A DNA stretch of 64,000 bases from assembly GCA_032716605.1 (NCBI GenBank), contig CM064552.1:10272671-10336670 (forward strand), written 5' to 3'. The DNA comes from Paralithodes platypus (lineage: Eukaryota > Arthropoda > Malacostraca > Decapoda > Lithodidae). Shown one piece after another: positions 45,909-56,169 of this stretch; position 1 is the first letter of the stretch; the number at the start of each line of letters is the position of its first letter. A program made the position numbers and the translations under genes. Below the pieces are notes generated by a model, which was not told the origin of the DNA, made no database searches, and saw only the letters and a program-made list of their open reading frames with translations.

Positions 45909-46021
45909 GCCTTGACGTTGGATTTGCCAAGACTACTAACAAATTGGGAGGTTTGATGTACCTCCCAACCTACCAAATAGGAAAACCTACTATTTGGTAG
46001 TAGTCTTGGAAAATCCAACGT
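45909..46021. repeat. DIRS internal complementary region
   Basis: The first 35 bases (from GCCTTGACGTTGGATTTG) are the exact complement of the element's left end. The rest, from TTGGGAGGTTTGATGTACC to TTGGAAAATCCAACGT, is the complement of the right end. The two are joined near 45941-45945, as in a circle junction. One base differs from the right terminus (TACATC against TACGTC). Confidence 0.92.
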
Positions 46022-46084
46022 ACATAATACCCTCCCTCACGCCGGACCCCTGCCCATCCGCGTTCTTCTGCTGACGTGAGATGT

Positions 46085-46430
46085 GATGACAAGAGAGGGT
46101 CGCTCATGCGCACGTTTGACAGGGATCTGCGCATGACGGAACACGGGATGGGCCTTGAGCGGTAACTAAGGTAAACCCCTTTTTCTTCTCTTCTATGCTT
46201 TTTTCACCTTCGGTGGTAGTTTTGGTTAATGTACAACGTCTCCTAGAGCAAGATAAGGAGTAGACTCTAGACGTTTTCTTTTTAACCGCGGTTGGAATGA
46301 CGACATAGCAGTCAAAATAGACAAGTCGTCATTGCAATTAGGTTAATAGCCTTGACGTTGGATTTTCCAAGACTACTACCAAATAGTAGGTTTTCCTATT
46401 TGGTAGGTTGGGAGGTACGTCAAACCTCCC
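46085..46430 (-). repeat. DIRS right inverted terminal repeat with extension
   Basis: Complement of the left repeat from GATGACAAGAGAGGG to CTTGGCAAATCC-like sequence, with about 55 extra bases outward (CCAAATAGTAGGTTTTCC, GGGAGGTACGTCAAACCTCC). The extension contains two small hairpins. The unequal length of the two ends is normal for DIRS. Confidence 0.88.
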
Positions 46431-46639
46431 ATTATATATTCTGTTTACTAATTACAATACTGTAAAAGAGTTTGAGGGACATTTATGATTTAGACTGACT
46501 ATCATTTTTCTAGGCCCAAGACTTTATTCAGTTTAGTTAAGACCTTGCAGTTACAGGCCTACAGGCCTACCCTATTTACGACGTCTCAATTTTCCCTTTT
46601 AACATATAAGTGATTATATGCTGCATAGAAAAGTTCAAT

Positions 46640-47718
46640 CTTAAAGCCAAAAGAAATAAGATTAGTTCCCGGGAAGAAAATATGCCTATAGAAATAAGAT
46701 GGAGTTCCAGTTAGAACTTAAAAATATATTCCAAGCTCTCAACAGCAATGAAAATTACATCAACAAAGTAAACGAAAACCTAACATTAACAATTACACAA
46801 ACAGCAGAAAAGATAGGGAACACAAACACCAGTAAAGAAAGCAAGTACTGTACTCATAGACTCGTGTAAATCTAATAAAATTAAGAAAAGCAATGGAAAT
46901 CAAAACAAAGAGATGAAGTAGAGATAGCAGAACTAAACGAGCTAATCAACAAACGACAACGGGAAGAAGAAAGAAAAGAAGCATGGACTTAGTTGAAGAA
47001 ACTACAGTATTAGGAGAGGAAAAAGCCTCAAACTAACACAACATAAACTAGCCTTAGGTAAGCAACAAATTAATCCTTTGAGAGACAGCAATGGTGAAAT
47101 AATAAACTGTACAGAACAAGTCAAAAAGTTCTAAGAAAACAGTTCCATCAAATGATTCAACAACAGACACAGGCAAGGTCCCACATATATCTGTACAGTA
47201 GATGAGGTAAGGTCTGCCTTAAACAAAATGAAAAGTGGAACATCTCCAGGAGATGATGGAGTAACAAGAGATCTGAAGGATGCAGGAGAAGAGGTCTAAT
47301 GTAGCTCAGCTGTTCACCCAATGTTTGTGTGAGCGGGATGTTCCAGAAACTTGGTGCAATGCAATAGTGATTCTACTTCACAAAAAAGGCGACAAGAAAG
47401 ATCTCGGCAACTACCGTCCCATTAGTTTATCAGTTATTTACAAGTTGTTCTCAAAAATCCTCACAAATAGGTTAGGTAAAATTATAGATGAAAATCAATC
47501 TCGGGAACAGGCAGGATTTACAACTGGATATTCAACCATGGATCAGTTGCATACAATGAACCAGCTAATAGAGAAAACCTCGGAGTATAATAAACCTCTT
47601 TGTTTAGCTTTTGTAGACTACGAAAAGGCATTCGATTCAGTAGAGATAACAGCTATACCAAAATTGCTACATGAACAACAAATTAATGAAACTTATATAA
47701 AACTCTTAAGAAAATATA
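46640..47718 (+). pseudogene. LINE A, 5' part (RTE-like reverse transcriptase)
   Basis: Early frames are broken (MEFQLELKNIFQALNS, ELNELINKRQREEERKEAWT). From 47220 the RT appears: LNKMKSGTSPGDDGVT, then a 178-codon frame from 47280 with VPETWCNAIVILLHKKGDKK, GNYRPISL, REQAGFTTGYSTMDQLH and LAFVDYEKAFDSVE (motif A). The reading continues across the insertion into 49555. The family is the endonuclease-type LINE group often classed as RTE; clade is tentative. Frameshifts and stops make this copy dead. Confidence 0.8.
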
Positions 47719-49554
47719 TATCTATCTATCTATCTATATACTCAGGCCCAATCCCCATTTTGGGGGTAGCCGACTCAAGACAGAGCAAGAACAGGGAAAA
47801 CACAAAAACAACATAAAACAACGAATAAACACAGATAAAAAACAAATTCACACACATCTAGGTCATCCAGGAGAAGACCCAGAGACCAGGGTCACCAAGG
47901 TCGCTCCAGCACTCCCCTGACCACCCGGAGAGGTTCCGATCTTGGCAGGCAGACATGCAGCGGAGCCAAAGCCACAAGCCCTCCCACCACACTTCCAGGC
48001 GCACCCTTCATATTAATCGTCTCCCCGGGCCAGGCGCCTGATGGACTATTATCTAGTCCAACTTGCGCCCGACCCCTTACTCCAAATGACCACGTGTTCA
48101 CTATTCACAAGCATTCTCCATTCACTCCTATCCACCACCACTTCCCCTGCCTGATCTATAGTCATTCCTCTATCATCCAAAGCTTTTCTTACACAGTCTC
48201 TCCATCTCAATGGGGGTCTTCCTGCCCTTCTATCTCCCCTTGTACCTGACTCACATATTCTCTTTGTAAGCCTTTCATCTCCCATTCGTTCAACATGACC
48301 ATACCAGCTCAGCACCCTTCTGTCCACTCTGGCTGACAAATGTTCCTGCTGCCCCACTCTTCTACGTATCTCTTCATTCCTCAATCCGTCTCTACGAGTA
48401 CCCGGTAACTCCACACATACTCCTCAAGCAGCTCATCTCCATCACATCCAGCCCCTTTTTTCTCCTTTTTCTTCAGAGCCCATGTCTCAGCCCCATACAT
48501 CACTGTTGGCACAACAATTCCTTCATACAGTGCACATTTTACTTTCACTCCGAGATTTCTCGTCTTCCACATACTTCCCATTGCTCCGAAAACCTTCCTT
48601 CCTTCACACACTCTCTGTTTTACCTCCATTTCCATACCTCCACTCCTGCTTATCGTTCCTCCTAGATATTTAAAACACTCTACTTGTTCCAATATTTCCC
48701 CATCCAGCCTCACATCTAGATTCACCCTATGCTCTCCCCTATTACACACCATTACTTTACTTTTATTGACGTTCACCTTCAGTTTCCTCCTTCCACAAAC
48801 CACACCAAACTCTTTGACTACCCGCTGCAGTTTCTCATCAGAATCCACCACCAATGCTGTGTCATCAGCGAACAGCAACTGATTCAACTCCCAATCTCTA
48901 CCATTCTTTCCTACTAAACCCAACTAAACTACATGGCAACACACCCACAGACACCAAGAAATATCAAAACAACACCCAGCACACGGTATCACACACAATT
49001 ATTGTCCTCTCTCCCTCCCTGCCCACCCCGAACCAACTTCCAGAAGCACATCCATACTCATATCTCTCACCGATCCATCCACTCACTCACAGACAACACG
49101 CAGCTGCATGCACGACCTCCCGAAATCCATCCTTCCGAATCCTCCCTTCCTCGCGAGGACAGAGTCCACCTGGCCAGGCTGAGATGCGGACACCATCCAG
49201 CTCTCCTGAGCTATCAGAAGAGACTGGATGACTCCGTTGTCAACGCCTACCCGGGATGTAACACAGCACTCCATACCATTAAACACATCATAGAAGACTG
49301 CATTTCACACAACCACTTACGCCAACAACACAATCTACACTCAATGAGAGCTCTGTGGGAAAGCCCGATCGTGGCCATGGCCTTCCTCAGGGACTCAGGG
49401 CTGTTCGGCCAGGCAGCTTAGGGAACAACAACAACTAAACCCAATCCTCTTTCCATAGTTCTCCTTTTCACCTCCCTCACCACACCATCCGTAAACATAT
49501 TAAACAGCCATGGTGACATTACACAACCCTGTCGCAAACCTACCTTTACCTCAA
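47719..49554 (-). pseudogene. LINE B inserted in LINE A (RTE-like, 5'-truncated)
   Basis: Flanked by the perfect 11-bp duplication AAGAAAATATA (47708-47718, 49555-49565). On the minus strand it starts in the RT (LRQGCVMSPWLFNMFTDGV, VREVKRRTMERGLG). After the LINE C insert it continues with LLFADDTALVVDSDEKLQRV (FADD catalytic), VNVNKSKVMVC, VPTVMYGAETWALKKK and, after two frame breaks near 48400-48460, RRRVGQQEHLSARVDRRVL and SWYGHVERMG. The ORF ends at 48049. The 3' UTR carries GTCTCGAGTCGGC-like and GGGCCTGAGTATATA segments and a (GATA)n tail. The orientation and 3' tail next to one duplication agree with target-primed insertion. Confidence 0.85.
48924..49433 (+). pseudogene. LINE C inserted in LINE B, (AAC)n tail
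   Basis: Flanked by the perfect 11-bp duplication ACTAAACCCAA (48913-48923, 49434-49444). It is 510 bp long and 5'-truncated. The frame 48933-49421 encodes a LINE ORF2 C-terminus: LARLRCGHHPALLSYQKRL, a Cys/His-type segment (YPGCNTALHTIKHIIEDCI), and ALWESPIVAMAFLRDSGLF, ending GQAA. Directly after the stop comes GGGAACAACAACAAC. The last 40 bases equal the 3' end of the short (AAC)n elements at 3958, 4944, 33162, 33391 and 53459, so this LINE family is their likely driver. Jockey/I-like by C-terminus; clade tentative. Confidence 0.85.
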
Positions 49555-50533
49555 AAGAAAATATACAGTACAGTATACGCAAAAGGCACTGCTGTGGTCC
49601 GATTACACAGACACAAAGAAGATAAAGATTGGGAAAGGAGTGAGGCAGGGAGACACAATCTCACCCAAGCTGTTCACAGCTTGTCTTGAAGGGGTTTTCA
49701 GAACATTTTCATGGGAATCAAATGGAATTAATGTAGACGGGGAATACCTTAACCATCTCCAATTTGTAATGACTTTGTATTAATTTCAGATAATGCAGAA
49801 AAACTCCAAGATATGCTCAATAATCTCAATAAAGAAACTCAAAATAAGTCTAAAAATGAACAGGAGTAAAACCAAAGTTATGTACAATGATAAGGCTCAA
49901 CGCAGAATAATTAGGATTGATAACAATATTCTAGAGGAAGTAGAAGAATACAATTATCTTGCCCAAGTAATGAAACTAACAAAAGACAATGAACATGAAA
50001 TAGTAAGGCGAATCACTCTAGGATGGAAAGCATTCGGCAAACAGAAGAACATCATGAAAAGTACACTACCAATATGCCTTAAACGTAAAGTATATAACCA
50101 GTGTGTGCTACCAACCATGATCTATGGATCTGAAACTTGGAAACTAACAAAACCAATGGAGAATAAGCTTAGAAGTGCGCAAAGAGCAATGGAAAGATCA
50201 ATGCTAGGAATAACACTTAGAGGAAGAGAGCATCGTGAGTATGAGAGCAAACCAAAGTCAAGGATATTCTTAAAACTATTAAAGAGCAGAAGTGGAGATG
50301 GGCAGGACATGTAGCAAGAAGAGAGGACAATAGGTGGAGTAAAACACCAACTCACTGGACTCCCAGAGAAGGAAAGGACGATAGGAGAAGACCGGACAGG
50401 AGGTGAAGAGACAGAGAGAAAAGACTGCAGGGGTAACATGGCAATGGATGGCAAAGTCTCGGGAGTCATGGAAAAGGTTAAGGGAGGCTTTTGTCCAGCA
50501 AGTGGACTCCTAATGGCTGATGATGATGATTGT
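49555..50533 (+). pseudogene. LINE A, 3' part
   Basis: Resumes with IYSTVYAKGTAVVRLH, then GKGVRQGDTISPKLFTACLE (motif B). The catalytic FADD segment is damaged near 49768-49790, where NHLQFV runs into MTLY and a stop. The 173-codon frame 49793-50314 gives KMNRSKTKVMYND, IDNNILEEVEEYNYLAQVM, LPTMIYGSETWKLTKPMEN and RAMERSMLGITLRGREH. The remaining C-terminus to 50510 is out of frame. It ends with GGCTGATGATGATGAT, a simple-repeat 3' end as in RTE elements. Confidence 0.8.
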
Positions 50534-51560
50534 GTAGGTTTCTAACTAGGCATACCTGGCTGTAGACAATTTTCTCAACTTATATAGGAACTTCTGGAGT
50601 TTATAGCTAAATAATATACCAATAATACCGTCATACTAAAAATGACAAAGCTTCGTTCGTGGATTATGTCTTATTTCTAGCTAGGCTAAACCGTATTATT
50701 ATTTCTTTTAAATCAAAGATTGAGGGAGCACAATAGCAAATAAAGTCTAATATTTGCAAGACGTTCACTTTTCAAACTATTTTTTTTATGAGGTAGGCAA
50801 AAGGCAAAATTGTCTGTAATGAGTGTCTCCCTCCAAGTTGAAAAAGTGACAGGGCCAAAATCAAGTAATGTTCGAGCCTAAATGTCTGGACAAACGGAGT
50901 TTGAAGCAATTTAAGTCATAGTGAAAAGATTGATAGCCTATTAAAACAAAACAAAGCCCTACACCAGAGTTATCACTTTAATATAATGCAAACAACACAA
51001 TTATGCGGCAAGTACTATTGATATTGTCGATCTATCTATTGCCGGATGTCTTATTCCTCTTTATGAGGGTGGCTATACATAAAAGTCTCCAAGTGGACTT
51101 GTCCCCAGTGAATAGGAAAATCCGTGGCAGTGTAATTAAACTTACAGGATTGACCTGTCAACTTCGGGTCCGCCTGACTCGGAGGCCCCCTATGTATCTT
51201 TTTAGCACTATTTTTCTACACTGGTATAAAGCTAGTCCATCCACTAATTATCACTATTGTCAGTCTTTTTTCACCTTGCAGTAAATTGAATTCCTTACCA
51301 ACATATCCCTCGTTACTTCATTGAAATATATGAAACTATTAGCCTACATATCTAAATCATATTAATGCCAACTTTTCCTAATTAACAACATAATTAGCCA
51401 AGCAGAGCAATCACGATGGGGCCATGGATATTTACCGTCAGCTGTTATGAAACATACTATACGCTATCACTACAATAACAGTAAACATAAACTCTACATT
51501 ATCACCAAAACAACAGTACAAATAAACAGTAAACACTACATTCCTACAAACTCACATTAC
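50534..51560. other. AT-rich region with a duplicated block, no gene
   Basis: 50795-50930 is a diverged copy of 32690-32830 (GGCAAAATTGTCTGTAATGA, GTGACAGGGCCAAAATCAAG). The rest shows no coding pattern. Confidence 0.55.
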
Positions 51561-51669
51561 TTTGGCAGAGTTCTTGTCTTTGTTGCATCCGATGGGCCCC
51601 GTAGTTGAAGGGTTGAACAATTATCCTCTTGTAGTCCTCCAAACGGTTGTACTGGAAGCCATCACTAAT
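51561..51669 (-). other. Exon-like segment, paralogous to 35586-35692
   Basis: On the minus strand CCTGTACAG precedes ATTAGTGATGGCTTCCAG, and after 109 nt comes CCAAA|GTAATG. One frame is open for 36 codons. Relative to 35586-35692 there are 4-base and other indels, so the two cannot encode the same protein. Both are next to the same flanking sequence (GGTTATAATGTWGTTAGC on the plus strand). Confidence 0.3.
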
Positions 51670-51706
51670 CTGTACAGGTTATAATGTTGTTAGCATATTT
51701 CCTTAA

Positions 51707-51833
51707 CTGTCTTGATAGCGTAATGCATAAATGCGCGGAATTTCAGTGTGAGTATCCTAGGTTCGAGTCCTTGGAGTGCCACATGTATTTGTTGATTTCA
51801 TTAATCGAGCTTAGAAGTGAAGTTGGTTGGTGA
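51707..51833 (+). mobile_element. SINE family 1, best preserved copy
   Basis: CTTGATAGCGTAATGCATAA (box A TAGCGTAATGC), GGTTCGAGTCC (box B), GGAGTGCCACATGTATTTG, TTTCATTAATCGAGC and GTTGGTTGGTGAA. No clear target duplication seen. Confidence 0.75.
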
Positions 51834-51842
51834 AAACATATA

Positions 51843-52683
51843 CAATGGACTCTCGTTATCCGCGATCCTTGCTATTTGCGGACACCCCTAAATATCCCAT
51901 TACTCGTCATCCGCGCAAAAAAACGGCAAAATACCAGCTATTCACGGATTTGAATCGGGCGGGTCAGTGCGCATCCCGAGTCTTGCTTTGGTCGGCCATC
52001 TTGCATTCTTGCGTGACGTCAACACAGCGTCCCAGCTGAGGCAGTAGCTCACAGCCCAGTGTTGGAAAAGTCGAAAACCACCTGTTTACAAGTTTTTCTC
52101 TGCACAAACCTATTATCTCACGCATTTATTAGGGCCTTTAGAGCATTCAGTGATAGGGACAGAGGGCCTGATGATAATCATGATGGAAATAAATGCCCGG
52201 GACCATCAAAACAGAGAGCAAGCGTACCGACGCTGTCGGACGAAAGCGGGCAAATTATGCCGATGCGTAAGGCTAGCCTAGGCCTAATGACTGATTACAA
52301 ATAAAGTTTGTGTGGTAAGTTATCTCCTCATAATATGTATTTATAACTATTCTCAAATAATATGTATTTATTGGATATATTTGGGGGGAAATGGGTACTT
52401 TATGGGTGACTGGACGAATGTGGAATAAAGTGTGGTACCGGTACCGTCACTGATGGTACCACACTTTGTTCCACATTCTTCCAGGTCCGTCACCGTATCT
52501 GTTTTATAATTTGGTCCATATTATTGTCATAAAGTAGTCCAAGATGGCCGAGTCAGGTACGATCTAAGCCTATTTCCCATTGAAACCTATGTTAAACACT
52601 GCCCAGTGCCCACGTATCCGCGAAACCACGCATTCGCGGAAGGGGGCTGGTACGACATAGGCGCAAAGACTGGGAGTCCACTG
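51843..52683. mobile_element. pogo/Tigger-like deletion derivative, 841 bp
   Basis: TA|CAATGGACTCTCGTTATCCG and GACTGGGAGTCCACTG|TA. CGTTATCCGCG words near the left end and TATCCGCGAAACC near the right are typical of pogo/Tigger subterminal repeats. The interior has two short frames (about 51827-52304) with no recognisable transposase. A perfect inner hairpin, AATGTGGAATAAAGTGTGG..CCACACTTTGTTCCACATT, lies at about 52419-52478. Confidence 0.7.
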
Positions 52684-52869
52684 TAATATCAATAAAGTCA
52701 AAACTATATTAATCACTTCAATACGGATGATGCTATTCCGACTTATATCCCGACAATCAAAATGTAAAAATTGCAAAACAAACAAACCAAAACAAGAATG
52801 GTACAATATTAAACTATTTTATGCAGCTTAGGAAAGATGTCTTTTAATCAGATAGGCATAAACTCCTAC

Positions 52870-53449
52870 AGTACATGTCAATGTTTGCAGAAGACGTAAA
52901 AATTATGAGACAAATAACAAATAAAAGTAGTTGTGAGGAGCTGCAAGGGGATTTAGATAAAATATACAAATGGAGCACCAAGTGGAAAATAAAATTTAAT
53001 ATAAGTAAATGTCATGTGTTAAATATGGGAAGAAGTGTGAATAGACCAAATTGGGAGTACAGGATGGGAGACAATATAATTAGCAAGGCCGAAAAATAAA
53101 AGAACTTGGGGTTGATTATACAAGATAACTTGTCGCCAAAGAAACATATTAACAAGCTCTTTAGCGGAATGTATGCAATGGCCGGGAATATGAAAGTTGC
53201 TCTGAACTACTTGGATGAGAACAGGTTAGCGAAAATTATAAAAAGCATGATTAGACCAAGACTGGAATATGCAGCAGTGGGGTGTGGTCCCCGCATCTTA
53301 AAAAACATATTCACAAGTTAGAAAGAATCCAGAGAGCAGTTACTAGATTGGTTCCAAGTCTCAGAGAACTGCCATATGAAGGGAGGCTAGACAAATTAAA
53401 TCTACCGAGTCTAAAGGAGAGGAGAGAGAAGGAGACATGATAATGATGT
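52870..53449 (+). pseudogene. LINE ORF2 fragment (CR1/Jockey-group), 5' part
   Basis: Begins at the RT catalytic motif, here MSMFAEDVKIMRQI. The first Asp of the usual FADD is Glu. It continues with LDKIYKWSTKWKIKFNISKC, a stop near 53097, then NLGLIIQDNLSPKKHINKLF and IIKSMIRPRLEYAAVGCG, another break at about 53300, and further C-terminal sequence up to the insertion at 53459. Multiple stops show an inactive copy. Confidence 0.75.
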
Positions 53450-53458
53450 ACAAATGCA

Positions 53459-53860
53459 GTGGTGATGGGCTGGTCTATCAGAGTGAGAACTGAGCGATCT
53501 CTGCCATACCCATAGCTTACTCTGACTGTTCCTTTTACTTATATATTTTCTAGATCTCAAGTGACGGCGTCTCTTCCGTGGATTGACCTCCCAATCTACC
53601 AAGATTGGAAGCCAAAGCGTCACATTTTTCCTTTGCCCCCTCAACTTTCCCTTCATAATTGCTGAGGGGGACAGGGCCCTGGGTGGGTCTTTGGTTTCCC
53701 GGGCGTTTCCGCACCCTCCTCTGCTCCCCGCCATGGAGTGGCTTCGGTCACCCAGGCTTTATTGTGGTCGGCAGGGAGGGTTCTGTGGGGGCGCTCGGTT
53801 GTGGCCTTGGCCTTGCTCGGGGCCTTGGGGCTGTTCGGCCAGGCAGCTTGGGGAACAACA
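53459..53860 (+). mobile_element. Short retroelement with (AAC)n tail, copy 5
   Basis: Flanked by ACAAATGCA (53450-53458, 53861-53869). It starts GTGGTGATGGGCTGGTCTAT and ends CAGGCAGCTTGGGGAACAAC. At about 402 bp it has nearly the same start as copy 1, though copy 4 goes further 5'. Confidence 0.8.
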
Positions 53861-53869
53861 ACAAATGCA

Positions 53870-54091
53870 CGCTAGGGCTGGAGAGGCTGGATAAAGCTGG
53901 ATTCACACGAGCCTTTTTTCGGGCAATTATGGTCTGGAAGCTTAAAAAATTACACTTTATCAGAATTCAACCGCATAACATAATCTACCTTCAGTCTAGT
54001 TACCGATACCAGTGCGAAAAAGTCCCGATATATTACGAGAAAAAAATTGCTCGTGGAAAATTGACGGAAAAAGCGCTCATGTAACAGCGGC
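53870..54091. other. Unassigned segment between two insertions
   Basis: Does not fit the LINE expected here and no other family is recognised. No gene seen. Confidence 0.4.
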
Positions 54092-54095
54092 TTAA

Positions 54096-54573
54096 CCCTC
54101 CTGGCCCGGGCTGGTCCTCCAAAGGACAGTGTGGGCTACCCGGGCGATCTGGCCAAAGAACGTCTAGGCCTAGGCTACCGTAGTTTTGTTTATTTTAACT
54201 GCTAGAAATTTCCCACGCATCTATAAACGTAGTGCGGTTTCCAATCTGTAGACTGGCGTTGAGTAGAGCTCACTAAGTCAACTGGTTCAGTTGTGATGAC
54301 GATTTCAGTGGAGCGAACTTTGCCGTGATGTTGACAATATCGGAGCTTTTCAGACACTAATTTCGTCTTACGTCACAATAACATTGATCCGACGTCTCCT
54401 TCTTGTTTTCGGAGGTGCGGTGACGCAACGATCGGCTTTGTTTACATGCGTCGGACGCACGGCGTTCAGACCAAGTTGAATAGGCTTTCAAGCTTACTGC
54501 CTAGTAACAGGACACCCGGGCTCCTGCCCTTCTTTTGTGGTTGCCTTTTAACAGGACACCCAGGCTGGAAGGG
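54096..54573. mobile_element. piggyBac-like MITE, family B, copy 1
   Basis: TTAA on both sides (54092-54095, 54574-54577), ends CCCTCCTGGCCCGGGCTGG and CCCAGGCTGGAAGGG. The body shares GGCGTTGAGTAGAGCTC, AACTGGTTCAGTTGTGATGA and TTTACATGCGTCGGACG with 60247-60711. Non-coding. Confidence 0.75.
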
Positions 54574-54577
54574 TTAA

Positions 54578-54765
54578 GGAGGATATAATAATTATGGATA
54601 CAGGAATAACTAGAGGCCACAGCTACAAAGTAAAAAAGCTACCTACAAGAACGACATTAGGAAGTTTAGCTTCCCCTATAGATGTATTGACAAATGGAAT
54701 AGGCTGGAGGAGGAAGCTTAGCTCAACTCCTGTAAACTACAATTAGGTAAATACACTCTCAATCC
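54578..54765 (+). pseudogene. LINE ORF2 fragment, 3' end (continuation of 52870)
   Basis: Encodes DTGITRGHSYKVKKLPTR, then in a shifted frame KFSFPYRCIDKWNRLEEEA and SCKLQLGKY. This is the usual last part of CR1/Jockey-group ORF2 (RGH.. RNRWNxLPEEVV-type). Together with 52870-53449 it shows one LINE later split by at least a short retroelement and a piggyBac-like MITE. Confidence 0.65.
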
Positions 54766-54879
54766 TTTTACATTACCACATATCCTTCCTAAGCTTAATC
54801 AAATTGTCTAAATGTAGCTGAAATCAAATAAAAAAAGTCACAATCACTGAAAGGGTTAAATGTAGCCTACATTTGTATG

Positions 54880-54945
54880 TATATATTCACGCAAATACCC
54901 CATAGCTAAGGGGTGGCCGACTCCAGACAGAAAGGGTAAAATAGG
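54880..54945 (-). mobile_element. LINE B-type 3' tail
   Basis: TATATATTCACGCAAATACC, CCATAGCTA, GGGGTGGCCGACTCCAGAC; same segment as the tail of LINE B (47730-47800) and the copies at 7090-7455. Confidence 0.55.
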
Positions 54946-55304
54946 CGAGTCCCAATTTATGCTCCTAACTGTACTATCAATATTCAGTGGACATCAAGGG
55001 AGATTGCTAAATATTTTATGCTGAACATTCCATATGTAAAGAAAAATGCCAAGTCATGACATCATAAATTTTAAGGGAGTACAAGGAGATTCCCCTTATT
55101 TTTTTGGTTTATGTCCATGTCTAAAAAGCCTGAATTTGAATGTCTTTGTTCTTCTGGTGTATAAGTATAGATTTTCATAATTTTACAGTACAGTACAGTC
55201 ATGCTTTCGGTAACACGGTTAATTTGTCCTTTCAAAGCACAGTGTTGTAAAATTCTCCGACTCAACGAGACAGAGAAAGGGGTAAGGGAACGCGTCAGTG
55301 GTCC

Positions 55305-55395
55305 AGGACCAAGGTTTCTGTTCGGGCTCTGCCTCAAGTCAACCACCCCCAGCAATGGGGTATGTGCCTCACTATATACATACATACATACATAC
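55305..55395 (+). mobile_element. LINE B-type 3' tail with (TACA)n
   Basis: GGGCTCTGCCTCAAGTCAACC, CAGCAATGGGGTATGTGCCT and CACTATATACATACATACAT. A solo 3' end in plus orientation whose simple-repeat tail is intact. Confidence 0.6.
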
Positions 55396-55950
55396 AGCAG
55401 TGTCACCGAAAAACGCGGTACAGAAATAACATACCAGTACCTTATGGGAATTTTTTTTTTGTCCCAGCCAAAATCCCAAAGTCCCCTTTTTGACCTATTT
55501 CGACTCAGCAAAAGTCCCAAACTTCCCTTTTATTGACATGTAATGTACATTTTGCTGCACAAGTCCTTGCAAAATAAACAAACCAAAACGGGAACGCCAC
55601 ACTATAAAGACAAAAGAATCGATCAAAATCACTGTAGAAATAACGATTTAGCACAACAAATGTTTGAAATAAAAGAACACAAAACCAGGAATGGAAATAC
55701 AACTTGAAGTAAGGAATTACTGTACCAGTACTTAAATCATTATGGCATCTCACCTCAACACTGGTAGTAACTTAGGACTGTCTAGTTATATATGTTGTAC
55801 TGTGCTGCAGTAAAGACTGTAGCCGTGTTATGATTGCTGTGCACTGTGTGCAGTACTGTGATTGTACCATGGAAGCCACATTCACTGTGGACGGTTGCGG
55901 TCTTTAAACGTGTATGTATGTACAGTATGTATGTATGTATAAGTACATGT
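55396..55950. other. AT-rich region with one dispersed repeat, no gene
   Basis: A diverged AACTTGCA repeat copy lies at about 55563-55640 (GCAAAATAAACAAACCAAAA, AATCGATCAAAATCACTG). (ATGT)n occurs at about 55918-55940. Confidence 0.5.
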
Positions 55951-55951
55951 A

Positions 55952-56169
55952 CGGTCGTGCTAACAAGTCATGTCCCACCAGCCATTACGTTTGGCTTGCT
56001 CTGTGCTGTATTAATGTCTGTCAGATGTTGAATAGGGTGGGTAAGTGTAGGAACATGTTTGTATATTTCACACGATATGAAGAAATTATGCTTAGATATT
56101 ACTGATAACGGTACACATTATTGATCAAAACATACTTGGTGCCGAGACATCACTTATTAGCGCGACTGT
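55952..56169. mobile_element. TA-flanked MITE (GCGCTAATAAG family), copy 3
   Basis: TA|CGGTCGTGCTAACAAGTC and CACTTATTAGCGCGACTG|TA; 218 bp, with the same interior as copies 1 and 2. Confidence 0.75.

Larger units (their letters stand above)
38088..46430 (+). mobile_element. DIRS-like tyrosine-recombinase retrotransposon, nearly complete
   Basis: A GC-rich island of about 8.34 kb in AT-rich DNA. It has inverted terminal repeats of about 300 bp (38088-38385 and 46085-46430) and an internal complementary region (45909-46021). It encodes a gag-like region, pol with reverse transcriptase, RNase H and a methyltransferase-like tail, and a tyrosine recombinase. This set defines DIRS elements, which replicate through a circular DNA intermediate and integrate by recombinase without a target duplication. 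None is seen here. Single-base frame breaks lie near 41793-41797 in gag and near 43885-43905 in pol; the recombinase is open. DIRS1-like elements are known from decapod crustaceans. Confidence 0.92.

Noticed and set aside
48049..48923. Two separate host genes on the minus strand
   Set aside because: They are successive frames of one decayed LINE ORF2 (FADD box, then WYGHVERM end) inside target duplications.
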